The notes under the pieces: generated by a model
What the model saw: the letters and a program-made list of their open reading frames with translations, nothing else
Database searches by the model: none
What the model was told of the DNA's origin: nothing
NCBI GenBank assembly: GCA_030528455.1
Contig: JAUMYW010000005.1
Span: forward strand, 1 to 64,000
Source of the DNA: Neisseria sp.
GTDB taxonomy: Bacteria > Pseudomonadota > Gammaproteobacteria > Burkholderiales > Neisseriaceae
Reading direction: 5' to 3'
Length of the DNA: 64,000 nt
Part shown: piece by piece, positions 47,474 through 54,537 of the stretch
How the letters are laid out: each line of letters begins with the position of its first letter
Numbering within the stretch: the stretch's first letter is position 1
Translations under genes and position numbers: made by a program

Positions 47474-49237
47474 TTACACATCGGTGTCGTCAACCAAACC
47501 TTCGGCAGTCGCTTCCGGCCGGAAGCGTACCGACTGCGGGTAGGGATAGAAATCGTCAAACAAACCCTGCTGTACGCGCTCTTTTTTCTCCTGCCAAAAT
47601 TCGGCACTCAGCAGGTCTTTGTGGTGTTTCATAAATACCTGCCGCACATCCGGTTCTCCGAGCAGGAAAGGGCCGAACTCTTCGGGAAACACATCGCCTT
47701 TGCGTACCGGATACCAAACTTCGCCCGACATTTCCATTTCGGGGTTCGGTGCAGGCGGGATTTTGCGGAAATTGCAGTCGGTCATGTATTCGATTTCATC
47801 GTAGTCGTAGAAAATCACACGGCCGAAACGCGTCATACCGAAGTTTTTGTAGAGCATATCGCCCGGGAAGATATTTGCGCTGGCCAATTCTTTCAAGGCG
47901 AACCCGTAATCGATGACCGCCGCCGCTTTTTCGGCAGGGGTTGCCTGCTGCATAAACAGATTGAGCGGTTTCAAACGGTATTCGATATACACGTGTCTGA
48001 TGATGACCCAATCGTCGTTTTCTTCAATCTGGTTGGGCGCGAGGGTACGCATTTCGTTCAAAAAATCCTCGCTGCAACGCGCTTTCGGCAGAGGAACATT
48101 GGAAAATTCCAAAGTATCGGCCATGCGTCCGACGCGGTCGTGTTTTTTCACCAAGAGATATTTCTGCCGAACATATTCGCGGTCGAAATCTTTATTGTGG
48201 CCGAACACGTCTTTGATGACTTTGAACACATAAGGAAAGGAAGGCAGCGTAAACACGCTCATGACCAAGCCTTTAACGCCCGGTGCCAAAATGAACTTGT
48301 CGTCCGAATATTGGAGATGTTGGGTAAATTCCCGCCAGAAAATGTTTTTGCCCTGTTTGTGCAGACCGAGCAGGGTGTACAAATCGCCGTCCGAGCGCAT
48401 CGGCAGCATCTCGCGCAGAAAACGCACATACGCGCTCGGTACCGGCATATCGACCAGAAAATAGGCGCGGGCAAAGGAGAACAGTACGGAAATCTGTTTG
48501 GCATCAAACAGGGCGGCATCGATATTCAGACGGCCCTGTCCGTCGTGGGCGACCGCCAGCGCAAAAGGGTGTTTGCTGCTGCCGTTGATGATTTGGCCGA
48601 AAATATAAGCCGATTTGTTACGGTAAAAAGCAGACGACAAGATTTGGATTTGCAGGTTCATTTCCTGCAAGGGCCACTCGCTGCCGAAATGCCGCCGTGC
48701 GGCACGCAGAACGTTGGCAAGCTGTCGGGCGGGACGGCAGAAAGGCAGCGACCAGCCGAAGTGGGAGAGAATTTGCCGCAGCGTGTGCCGCAAGCCCGAC
48801 TGTGTGGGGTAAAACGCGCGGAAAGCGGGCGGGTCGGAGTCGATAAATTCGGTGCTGATGGCCGGTTTGACAAAGATGAAATTATTGTTGAAATAGGATT
48901 TGTCCAATACCTTGGTGGAAACCGAATTGAAAAACGTTTCGGCCAATTCCGGCTGTTTGTGGTTGACCAGAAGTGCAATGTATTCTTTTTTAACCTCCGC
49001 CCAAGCTTCGTCCGGAAGCTGTCCTGCCTGGAACTGCCGCCTCAGAATTTCTGCCGCTTCGCATACGCGCGTGTCGTACATCTGAATGCGGTAGGCCGAC
49101 AAGTCCTGGATACCTTTCCAATTGCCTTGCTCAAATAACGGTTTGGCTTGCGAAGAGGCTTCGCGGTAGAGCCGGTAGTGTTTGTTGAAACCCGCCAGCA
49201 TGGTTTCGGCCACGGCCCGTATGCCTGCTTGCTGCAT
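47474..49237 (-). CDS. aceK: Isocitrate dehydrogenase kinase/phosphatase
   Basis: 587 residues from ATG 49237, with AAGGAGAA 5 bases upstream. It switches isocitrate dehydrogenase off and on by phosphorylation, diverting isocitrate to the glyoxylate shunt. Family segments are SYFNNNFIFVKPAISTEFIDSD, the regulatory half, and the kinase half beginning at the ATP loop APGVKGLVMSVFTLPSFPYVFKVIKD, then DYGFALKELASANIFPGDMLYKNFGMTRFGRVIFYDYDEI with catalytic and metal-binding acids. No aceA or aceB is in the window. Confidence 0.95.
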   Translation of the reverse strand: MQQAGIRAVAETMLAGFNKHYRLYREASSQAKPLFEQGNWKGIQDLSAYRIQMYDTRVCEAAEILRRQFQAGQLPDEAWAEVKKEYIALLVNHKQPELAETFFNSVSTKVLDKSYFNNNFIFVKPAISTEFIDSDPPAFRAFYPTQSGLRHTLRQILSHFGWSLPFCRPARQLANVLRAARRHFGSEWPLQEMNLQIQILSSAFYRNKSAYIFGQIINGSSKHPFALAVAHDGQGRLNIDAALFDAKQISVLFSFARAYFLVDMPVPSAYVRFLREMLPMRSDGDLYTLLGLHKQGKNIFWREFTQHLQYSDDKFILAPGVKGLVMSVFTLPSFPYVFKVIKDVFGHNKDFDREYVRQKYLLVKKHDRVGRMADTLEFSNVPLPKARCSEDFLNEMRTLAPNQIEENDDWVIIRHVYIEYRLKPLNLFMQQATPAEKAAAVIDYGFALKELASANIFPGDMLYKNFGMTRFGRVIFYDYDEIEYMTDCNFRKIPPAPNPEMEMSGEVWYPVRKGDVFPEEFGPFLLGEPDVRQVFMKHHKDLLSAEFWQEKKERVQQGLFDDFYPYPQSVRFRPEATAEGLVDDTDV

Positions 49238-49362
49238 GATGTTCTCCTTAATTTTGTTTTCCATATGCCGTCTGCATGTCGGTAGGGCATCAACCTTATG
49301 GGGTTTCGGCAGCAAAATCAAGCACGGACGGGTTCTCCGGCGGTCTTTTATGCTGCAGACGG

Positions 49363-49391
49363 CTTGAAACCCGTCTGTTGCGGCCCTATAT
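49363..49391 (+). promoter_or_regulatory. Sigma-32 (RpoH) type promoter of grpE
   Basis: CTTGAAA (49363-49369), a 14-base spacer and CCCTATAT (49384-49391), against the consensus CTTGAAA-N13-15-CCCCATNT: one mismatch. The first C of the -35 is the last base of a TGCAGACGGC uptake sequence. It lies about 50 bases before the grpE ATG. Confidence 0.75.
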
Positions 49392-49441
49392 AGCGTGCAT
49401 TATGAAATTCCCACCGTTTTTCCGCAAAAAAAGGAAACCCT

Positions 49442-50014
49442 ATGAGCGAACACAAGCAGACCGCCGACAACGAAGCGGCAGTTGAAGCGGCTGAAAACGC
49501 AGAAGTGCAAACCGAAGAACAAACCCCGCCGACTTACGAGGAATTGCAGGCGCAGATTGAAGAATTGGAAGGCCGTCTGAAAGACGAACAGCTGCGTGGT
49601 TTGGCCAACGAACAAAACCTCCGCCGCCGCCATCAGGAAGAGCTGGTAAACGCACATAAATTCGCCGGACAGAAATTTGCTGCCGAAATGCTGCCGGTCA
49701 AAGACTATCTCGAAATGGCCCTGCTCGACCAAAGCGGCAACTTTGAGGCTTTGAAAATGGGCGTTCAAATGACCTTGAACGAACTGCAAAAAGCCTTTGA
49801 TGCCACGCACATCAAAGAAATCAACCCCCAACAGGGCGACAAGCTCGATCCGCACCAACATCAGGCGATGCAGACCGAAGCGAGCGAGCAGGAGGCCAAC
49901 TCAGTTATCCGCGTGCTGAAAAAAGGCTATGCCATGAACGAACGCGTATTGCGTCCCGCCATGGTGGTGGTGGCACAAGCGGACGACAAACCGGAAGATG
50001 GCAGCGCGGCATAA
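49442..50014 (+). CDS. grpE: Nucleotide exchange factor GrpE
   Basis: 190 residues. A long N-terminal coiled coil (about 30-85; EELQAQIEELEGRLKDEQLRGLANEQNLRRR) leads to the four-helix dimer part and the beta-wing (ELQKAFDATHIKEINPQQGDKLDPHQHQAMQTE, then RPAMVVVAQ). It releases ADP from DnaK and acts as a thermosensor. AAAAGGAAA precedes the ATG. dnaK follows after 285 bases. Confidence 0.95.
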   Translation: MSEHKQTADNEAAVEAAENAEVQTEEQTPPTYEELQAQIEELEGRLKDEQLRGLANEQNLRRRHQEELVNAHKFAGQKFAAEMLPVKDYLEMALLDQSGNFEALKMGVQMTLNELQKAFDATHIKEINPQQGDKLDPHQHQAMQTEASEQEANSVIRVLKKGYAMNERVLRPAMVVVAQADDKPEDGSAA

Positions 50015-50083
50015 ACCGCAGAAATACCGGCAAACCGTTGCCTTATTCCGGTTTTCAGACGGCCTTATTCGGCCAATGAAAAG

Positions 50084-50092
50084 TTATCCACA
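50084..50092 (+). promoter_or_regulatory. Consensus DnaA box
   Basis: TTATCCACA, a perfect match to the high-affinity DnaA box, in the grpE-dnaK gap. The second copy in the same orientation is at 50169-50177. Confidence 0.6.
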
Positions 50093-50168
50093 TATTCAAT
50101 GAATTTGCCTTTTAGAATAACATATTGATTTAAAAATATAAATTTCTAAATTTGAGAAAATAAATTTT

Positions 50169-50177
50169 TTATCCACA
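50169..50177 (+). promoter_or_regulatory. Second consensus DnaA box, abutting the dnaK promoter
   Basis: TTATCCACA, directly followed by the CTTGAAA of the dnaK heat-shock promoter. The 76 bases between the two boxes hold only 11 G or C by my count. Confidence 0.6.
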
Positions 50178-50205
50178 CTTGAAAAGCCTGCAAACAACCT
50201 TATCT
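50178..50205 (+). promoter_or_regulatory. Sigma-32 type promoter of dnaK
   Basis: CTTGAAA (50178-50184), a 13-base spacer and CCTTATCT (50198-50205), six of eight matches to CCCCATNT. It lies about 95 bases before the dnaK ATG. Confidence 0.65.
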
Positions 50206-50299
50206 TGCGGAGCATGACGCAGCGGCGCAGGCAGTATGCCGAAGCCGTCTGCAAACCCATACAGATTATTTATATTGATACATTCAGGAGCAAAATATT

Positions 50300-52225
50300 A
50301 TGGCAAAAGTTATCGGTATTGATTTGGGTACAACCAACTCTTGTGTGGCCGTTTCCGAAAACGGTCAAACCAAAGTGATTGAAAACGCCGAAGGCGCGCG
50401 TACAACGCCTTCCGTTATCGCCTATTTGGACGGCGGCGAAATCCTGGTCGGCGCACCGGCCAAACGCCAAGCCGTTACCAATGCGAAAAACACCGTTTAT
50501 GCCGCCAAACGTTTAATCGGGCATAAATTCGAAGACAAAGAAGTTCAGCGCGACATCGAAACCATGCCGTTCGAAATCGTCAAATCCGCCAACGGCGACG
50601 CTTGGGTGAAAGCGCAGGGCAAGGAATTGTCTCCGCCGCAGATTTCCGCCGAAGTGCTGCGTAAAATGAAAGAAGCGGCCGAAGCGTATTTGGGCGAGAA
50701 AGTAACCGAAGCTGTGGTTACCGTTCCGGCCTACTTTAACGACAGCCAGCGTCAGGCCACCAAAGATGCCGGTCGTATCGCGGGTTTGGACGTAAAACGC
50801 ATCATCAACGAGCCGACTGCCGCTGCTTTGGCTTTCGGTATGGATAAAGTTTCCGGCGGCGACCGCAAAGTTGCCGTATACGATTTGGGCGGCGGTACGT
50901 TCGACATCTCCATCATCGAAATTGCCGATGTGGACGGCGACAAACAGTTTGAAGTGCTGGCTACCAACGGCGATACCTTCTTGGGCGGCGAAGACTTCGA
51001 CCAACGTATTATCGACGACATCATCGCCGAGTTCAAAAAAGAACAAGGCATCGATCTGAAAGGCGATGCGATGGCGATGCAGCGCGTGAAAGAAGCGGCA
51101 GAAAAAGCCAAAATCGAATTGTCCAGCGGCCAGCAGACCGAAATCAATCTGCCGTTCATTACTATGGACGCGACCGGCCCGAAACACTTGGTACAGAAAA
51201 TCACCCGTGCCAAATTCGAAGCCTTGGTAGAAGATTTGGTGCAACGCTCCATCGAGCCTTGCCGCATTGCCTTGAAAGACGCGGGTCTGTCGCCGTCTGA
51301 AATCGACGATGTGATTCTGGTGGGCGGCCAAACCCGTATGCCTAAGGTGCAGGAAGCCGTTAAAGCCTTCTTCGGCAAAGAGCCGCGCAAAGACGTGAAT
51401 CCCGATGAAGCTGTTGCGGTGGGTGCGGCGATTCAGGGCGAAGTATTGGGCGGCGGCCGTAACGACGTGCTGTTGCTGGACGTTACTCCGTTGTCGCTCG
51501 GTATCGAAACCATGGGCGGTGTGATGACCAAGCTGATTCAGAAAAATACCACAATTCCGACCAAGGCTTCTCAAACCTTCTCAACGGCGGAAGACAATCA
51601 AAGCGCGGTAACGATTCACGTTTTGCAAGGCGAGCGCGACCGTGCGGCGGCCAATAAATCTTTGGGTCAGTTCAACTTGGGCGATATTGCACCTGCGCCG
51701 CGCGGCGTACCGCAAATCGAGGTAACGTTCGATATTGATGCCAACGGTATTCTGCACGTTTCCGCCAAAGACAAAGGCACCGGCAAGGCTGCCAACATTA
51801 CCATTCAAGGTTCTTCCGGTTTGAGTGAAGAAGAAATCGAACGTATGGTGAAAGATGCCGAGGCGAATGCCGAAGAAGACAAAAAACTGACCGAATTGGT
51901 GGCTTCGCGCAATCAGGCCGAAGCATTGATTCACTCGGTGAAAAAATCTCTGGAAGAGCACGGCGACAAGCTGGCTGCCGATGAAAAAGCGAAAATCGAA
52001 GACGCGCTGAAAGCCGCAGAAGAAGCCGTCAAAGGCGAGGACAAAGCCGATATCGATGCCAAAGCGGAAGCTTTGGGCGTTGCCAGCCAGAAGTTGGGCG
52101 AAATCGTTTACGCACAAGCTCAGGCGGAAGCCGAAGGCGGTGCGTCTGCCGAAGCGGCTTCGGGCAAAAAAGACGATGATATTGTCGATGCCGATTTTGA
52201 AGAAGTGAAAGACGATAAGAAATAA
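50300..52225 (+). CDS. dnaK: Chaperone DnaK (Hsp70)
   Basis: 641 residues. The ATPase domain opens with [14 protein letters not shown] and contains [15 protein letters not shown] and [13 protein letters not shown]; the linker is [19 protein letters not shown], followed by the substrate-binding domain and helical lid. The C-terminus ends in [12 protein letters not shown], the charged EEVKD-type tail of DnaK. It folds clients with a DnaJ partner and GrpE. AGGAG lies 8 bases before the ATG. dnaJ is not next in this window. Confidence 0.98.
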   Translation: MAKVIGIDLGTTNSCVAVSENGQTKVIENAEGARTTPSVIAYLDGGEILVGAPAKRQAVTNAKNTVYAAKRLIGHKFEDKEVQRDIETMPFEIVKSANGDAWVKAQGKELSPPQISAEVLRKMKEAAEAYLGEKVTEAVVTVPAYFNDSQRQATKDAGRIAGLDVKRIINEPTAAALAFGMDKVSGGDRKVAVYDLGGGTFDISIIEIADVDGDKQFEVLATNGDTFLGGEDFDQRIIDDIIAEFKKEQGIDLKGDAMAMQRVKEAAEKAKIELSSGQQTEINLPFITMDATGPKHLVQKITRAKFEALVEDLVQRSIEPCRIALKDAGLSPSEIDDVILVGGQTRMPKVQEAVKAFFGKEPRKDVNPDEAVAVGAAIQGEVLGGGRNDVLLLDVTPLSLGIETMGGVMTKLIQKNTTIPTKASQTFSTAEDNQSAVTIHVLQGERDRAAANKSLGQFNLGDIAPAPRGVPQIEVTFDIDANGILHVSAKDKGTGKAANITIQGSSGLSEEEIERMVKDAEANAEEDKKLTELVASRNQAEALIHSVKKSLEEHGDKLAADEKAKIEDALKAAEEAVKGEDKADIDAKAEALGVASQKLGEIVYAQAQAEAEGGASAEAASGKKDDDIVDADFEEVKDDKK

Positions 52226-52263
52226 TACCGTTCAGATATCTGTGTCAGGAATGTCCGAAAGGC

Positions 52264-52293
52264 AAACGCGGAGTGGGAATACTCCGCGTTTTT
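52264..52293 (+). terminator. Intrinsic terminator of dnaK
   Basis: AACGCGGAGT (52265-52274), loop GGGAAT, ACTCCGCGTT, then TTT. A perfect 10-bp stem 39 bases past the stop. Confidence 0.85.
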
Positions 52294-52307
52294 AAAGGTT
52301 CCGGCAA

Positions 52308-52353
52308 TAAAGCCGTCTGCAGGTCCGACAGGGCGAAGTTGCAGACGGCTTTA
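52308..52353 (-). terminator. DUS-pair terminator of mtrR
   Basis: A 14-bp stem (52308-52321 with 52340-52353) containing two AAGCCGTCTGCA copies, loop 18, 31 bases past the mtrR stop on the minus strand. Confidence 0.65.
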
Positions 52354-52384
52354 TGATTTTTCGGGTATTACGGGACGGTATCTC

Positions 52385-52990
52385 TCAAATCGGGGGGCTG
52401 TGTTGCAGAGTGAACACGGCGGCATCAATGAGCGGCGGTACAGTTTCGTCCAGATTGATTTGCGGTTTGTGCTGCCACATTTGGATAATGCCGCAGATAA
52501 CCATATACAGATATTGAGCGGCACGTTCGTGATGGAGCTCGGGCGGCAGTTCGCCATTGGCGGTGCATTTTTTCAGGAGTTGGCAGAAATGCTGCTCCCA
52601 TAAGCCGATATAGTGCAGATGAAGTGCGACAATGGCACTGTTTTCTTCTGTGTGTTCGCATTTGGTGTTTAAAATGATGCAGATCTTGCGTTGCTGCTCG
52701 TTGTGTTGCAGACGGTCGAACGGTTCCAACAGAATCTGACGCAGGCTGTTGCTGCTGCCGTTTTGTTCGGCAAAAAGGGTTTGGAAGTTTTGGAAGCCAT
52801 GCTGTATCAGGGCTTTAAACAAATCTTCTTTGTTTTTGAAGTGCCAATACAGCGCGCCGCGCGTAACGCCTGCATTTTGGGCAATCATGTGCAGAGATGT
52901 TTTGGAAACACCGTGTTGGAAAAATGTGTCGAGAGCCGATTGTAATAATTGTTCGCGGGTCTTTTCTGCTTCAGCTTTGGTTTTACGCAT
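52385..52990 (-). CDS. mtrR: TetR-family repressor MtrR
   Basis: 201 residues from ATG 52990. The start MRKTKAEAEKTREQLLQSALDTFFQHGVSKTSLHMIAQNAGVTRGALYWHFKNKEDLF is the TetR DNA-binding domain (about 10-57) and is very close to gonococcal MtrR (210 residues), including VTRGALYWHFKNKEDLF. The C-terminal ligand domain contains NTKCEHTEENSAIVALH, matching the gonococcal LKCEHTEQNAAVIA. It represses the divergent mtrCDE efflux operon and is released by hydrophobic agents. The C-terminal half diverges more, so effector range may differ. Confidence 0.92.
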   Translation of the reverse strand: MRKTKAEAEKTREQLLQSALDTFFQHGVSKTSLHMIAQNAGVTRGALYWHFKNKEDLFKALIQHGFQNFQTLFAEQNGSSNSLRQILLEPFDRLQHNEQQRKICIILNTKCEHTEENSAIVALHLHYIGLWEQHFCQLLKKCTANGELPPELHHERAAQYLYMVICGIIQMWQHKPQINLDETVPPLIDAAVFTLQHSPPI

Positions 52991-53053
52991 GATGGTAAGT
53001 GTAAGGTTTTTAATTGGTGGAACCATTTATTATAATTGAAAATCTAATTCTAT

Positions 53054-53074
53054 TACATACATATTCGTATGTAT
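53054..53074. promoter_or_regulatory. Candidate MtrR/AcrR-type operator palindrome
   Basis: TACATAC-ATATTC-GTATGTA is a 7-6-7 inverted repeat, and a second register (ATACATA-TTCG-TATGTAT) overlaps it. It resembles the E. coli AcrR operator, whose half-site is TACATACAT. A perfect TATAAT (53072-53077) overlaps its right edge. It lies in the mtrR-mtrC divergent region. Confidence 0.55.
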
Positions 53075-53208
53075 AATTCCTGTTTTTTAAAATTTTTATG
53101 ATGCATGAAAAGGCCCGGTGTGCAGACAGCATCCGACAGGCCTGTTTTCAAGCCGTCCGGAAACCCTATATCGGATTTGCAGACGGCTTTCTGCAGTTTG
53201 TAATTTGG

Positions 53209-53214
53209 TAAAAT
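53209..53214 (+). promoter_or_regulatory. Possible -10 element of mtrC
   Basis: TAAAAT lies 52 bases before the mtrC ATG, downstream of a DUS hairpin. No good -35 is present at 16-18 bases, so this is weak evidence. Confidence 0.3.
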
Positions 53215-53222
53215 GTTCTGAA

Positions 53223-53246
53223 TAATCGTTGTATTAATCGTTGTAT
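53223..53246 (+). repeat. Perfect 12-bp tandem repeat before mtrC
   Basis: TAATCGTTGTAT occurs twice in direct succession (53223-53234, 53235-53246), ending 20 bases before the mtrC start. It could be a binding site or a replication slippage product. Confidence 0.6.
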
Positions 53247-53266
53247 GTAGATAAGGAATTTTAAAA

Positions 53267-54526
53267 ATGAAACCTTCGGTGATTTCCGCAAATGCGGGAC
53301 GGAATATTCTGCTGGCGGCGGTCATGCTGGCTCTGGCGGCCTGCGGCGGTCAGGATAATAAGGGCGCGGCAGGTAAGCCTGCGCAGCAGGGCAGGGAAAT
53401 GCCGCCGCCGTCTGTGGGTGTGGTTACGGTGCAGCCGCAAACGGTTACGTTGAGTGCGGATTTGCCGGCGCGTTTGGAAGCCTACCGAACGGCCGATGTG
53501 CGCGCGCAGGTCGGCGGCATTATTCAGCGCCGTTTGTTCCAAGAGGGTTCGTTTGTCCGTGCGGGACAGCCTTTGTTTCAGGTAGATGCTTCGACTTACG
53601 AGGCTTCTTTGCACAGTGCGCGTGCAGCTTTGCTGTCTGCCGAGGCGAATTTGGCCAAGGCTGATGCGGATTTGGTACGTTACCGTCCTTTGGTGGAGGC
53701 CGATGCCGTGAGCCGTCAGGAGTTTGATGTGGTGGTAACGGCACGCCGTGCAGCGGCCGCGCAGGTTGAGGCGGCGCGTGCTTCGATAAAAAGTGCGCAA
53801 ATCAGCATGAACCGTTCGCGCATCAGTGCGCCGATTTCGGGTGTAATCGGGGCGGCGAAAGTGTCGGAAGGCAGCCTGGTGGCGGCGGGCGATCCGACCG
53901 TGCTGGCAACCATTCAGCAGACCAATCCGATGTATGTGAACATCACGCAATCCGCTGCGGATGTCATGAAGCTGCGCCGGCAGTATGCGGACGGCAAAGT
54001 CAGGGCGGTCGGTAAGGGCGGCATGGAGGTCGATATTCTGTTGGAAGACGGTACGCCTTATCCGCATAAAGGCCGTCTGATTTTTGCCGATATGACGGTG
54101 GACGCGGCAACCGGACAAGTGAAAGTGCGTGCCGAAGTGCCGAATCCCGATAATGTGCTGATTCCGAATCTGTATGTACGCGTGCGTATGCCGCAGGCGG
54201 ATGTGGCCGATGTTTTTGTCGTGCCGCAGCAGGCGGTTACGCGCGGCGGGCAGGATACGGTGATGGTGGTGAATGCAGACGGCACATTCGCGCCGCGTAC
54301 GGTGGTTGTGGCCGGTCGGCAGGGCGGCAACTGGATTATTACCGAAGGCTTGCAGGCGGGAGACAAGGTGATTGCAGACGGCTTGATGATTGCCGATATG
54401 ACGGGCGCGAAAAAAGTAACGGTGCGCGAATGGACGCCGCCTTCCGCTTCCGGAGTGCCGTCTGAACAAGCAGCCTCCGGGTTGCAGACGGCTTCAGAGC
54501 CGAAAAATGCGTCTGCTGCGAAGTAA
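53267..54526 (+). CDS. mtrC: Efflux periplasmic adaptor MtrC
   Basis: 419 residues. The lipoprotein signal ends at LALAAC with Cys26. The RND adaptor body shows the barrel-sandwich start TADVRAQVGGIIQRRLFQEGSFVRAGQPLFQVD, the hairpin (residues about 100-170), and the second lipoyl half ISAPISGVIGAAKVSEGSLV. The tail (about 385-419) is low-complexity and carries two uptake sequences. It connects MtrD to MtrE. Confidence 0.95.
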   Translation: MKPSVISANAGRNILLAAVMLALAACGGQDNKGAAGKPAQQGREMPPPSVGVVTVQPQTVTLSADLPARLEAYRTADVRAQVGGIIQRRLFQEGSFVRAGQPLFQVDASTYEASLHSARAALLSAEANLAKADADLVRYRPLVEADAVSRQEFDVVVTARRAAAAQVEAARASIKSAQISMNRSRISAPISGVIGAAKVSEGSLVAAGDPTVLATIQQTNPMYVNITQSAADVMKLRRQYADGKVRAVGKGGMEVDILLEDGTPYPHKGRLIFADMTVDAATGQVKVRAEVPNPDNVLIPNLYVRVRMPQADVADVFVVPQQAVTRGGQDTVMVVNADGTFAPRTVVVAGRQGGNWIITEGLQAGDKVIADGLMIADMTGAKKVTVREWTPPSASGVPSEQAASGLQTASEPKNASAAK

Positions 54527-54537
54527 GGAGCGTTCCG

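Noticed and set aside
47462..49138. A long plus-strand open frame opposite aceK
   Set aside because: The minus strand encodes a full-length AceK with all family motifs. The antisense frame has no recognisable domain and reflects codon bias of the real gene.
50084..50177. Chromosomal replication origin at grpE-dnaK
   Set aside because: Only two DnaA boxes, no dnaA, dnaN or gidA nearby, and active genes on both sides. A regulatory or titration site is more likely, so I kept only that idea.
53098..53214. Short upstream ORF in the mtrR-mtrC gap
   Set aside because: It has no ribosome-binding site and runs across a DUS hairpin. Likely chance.
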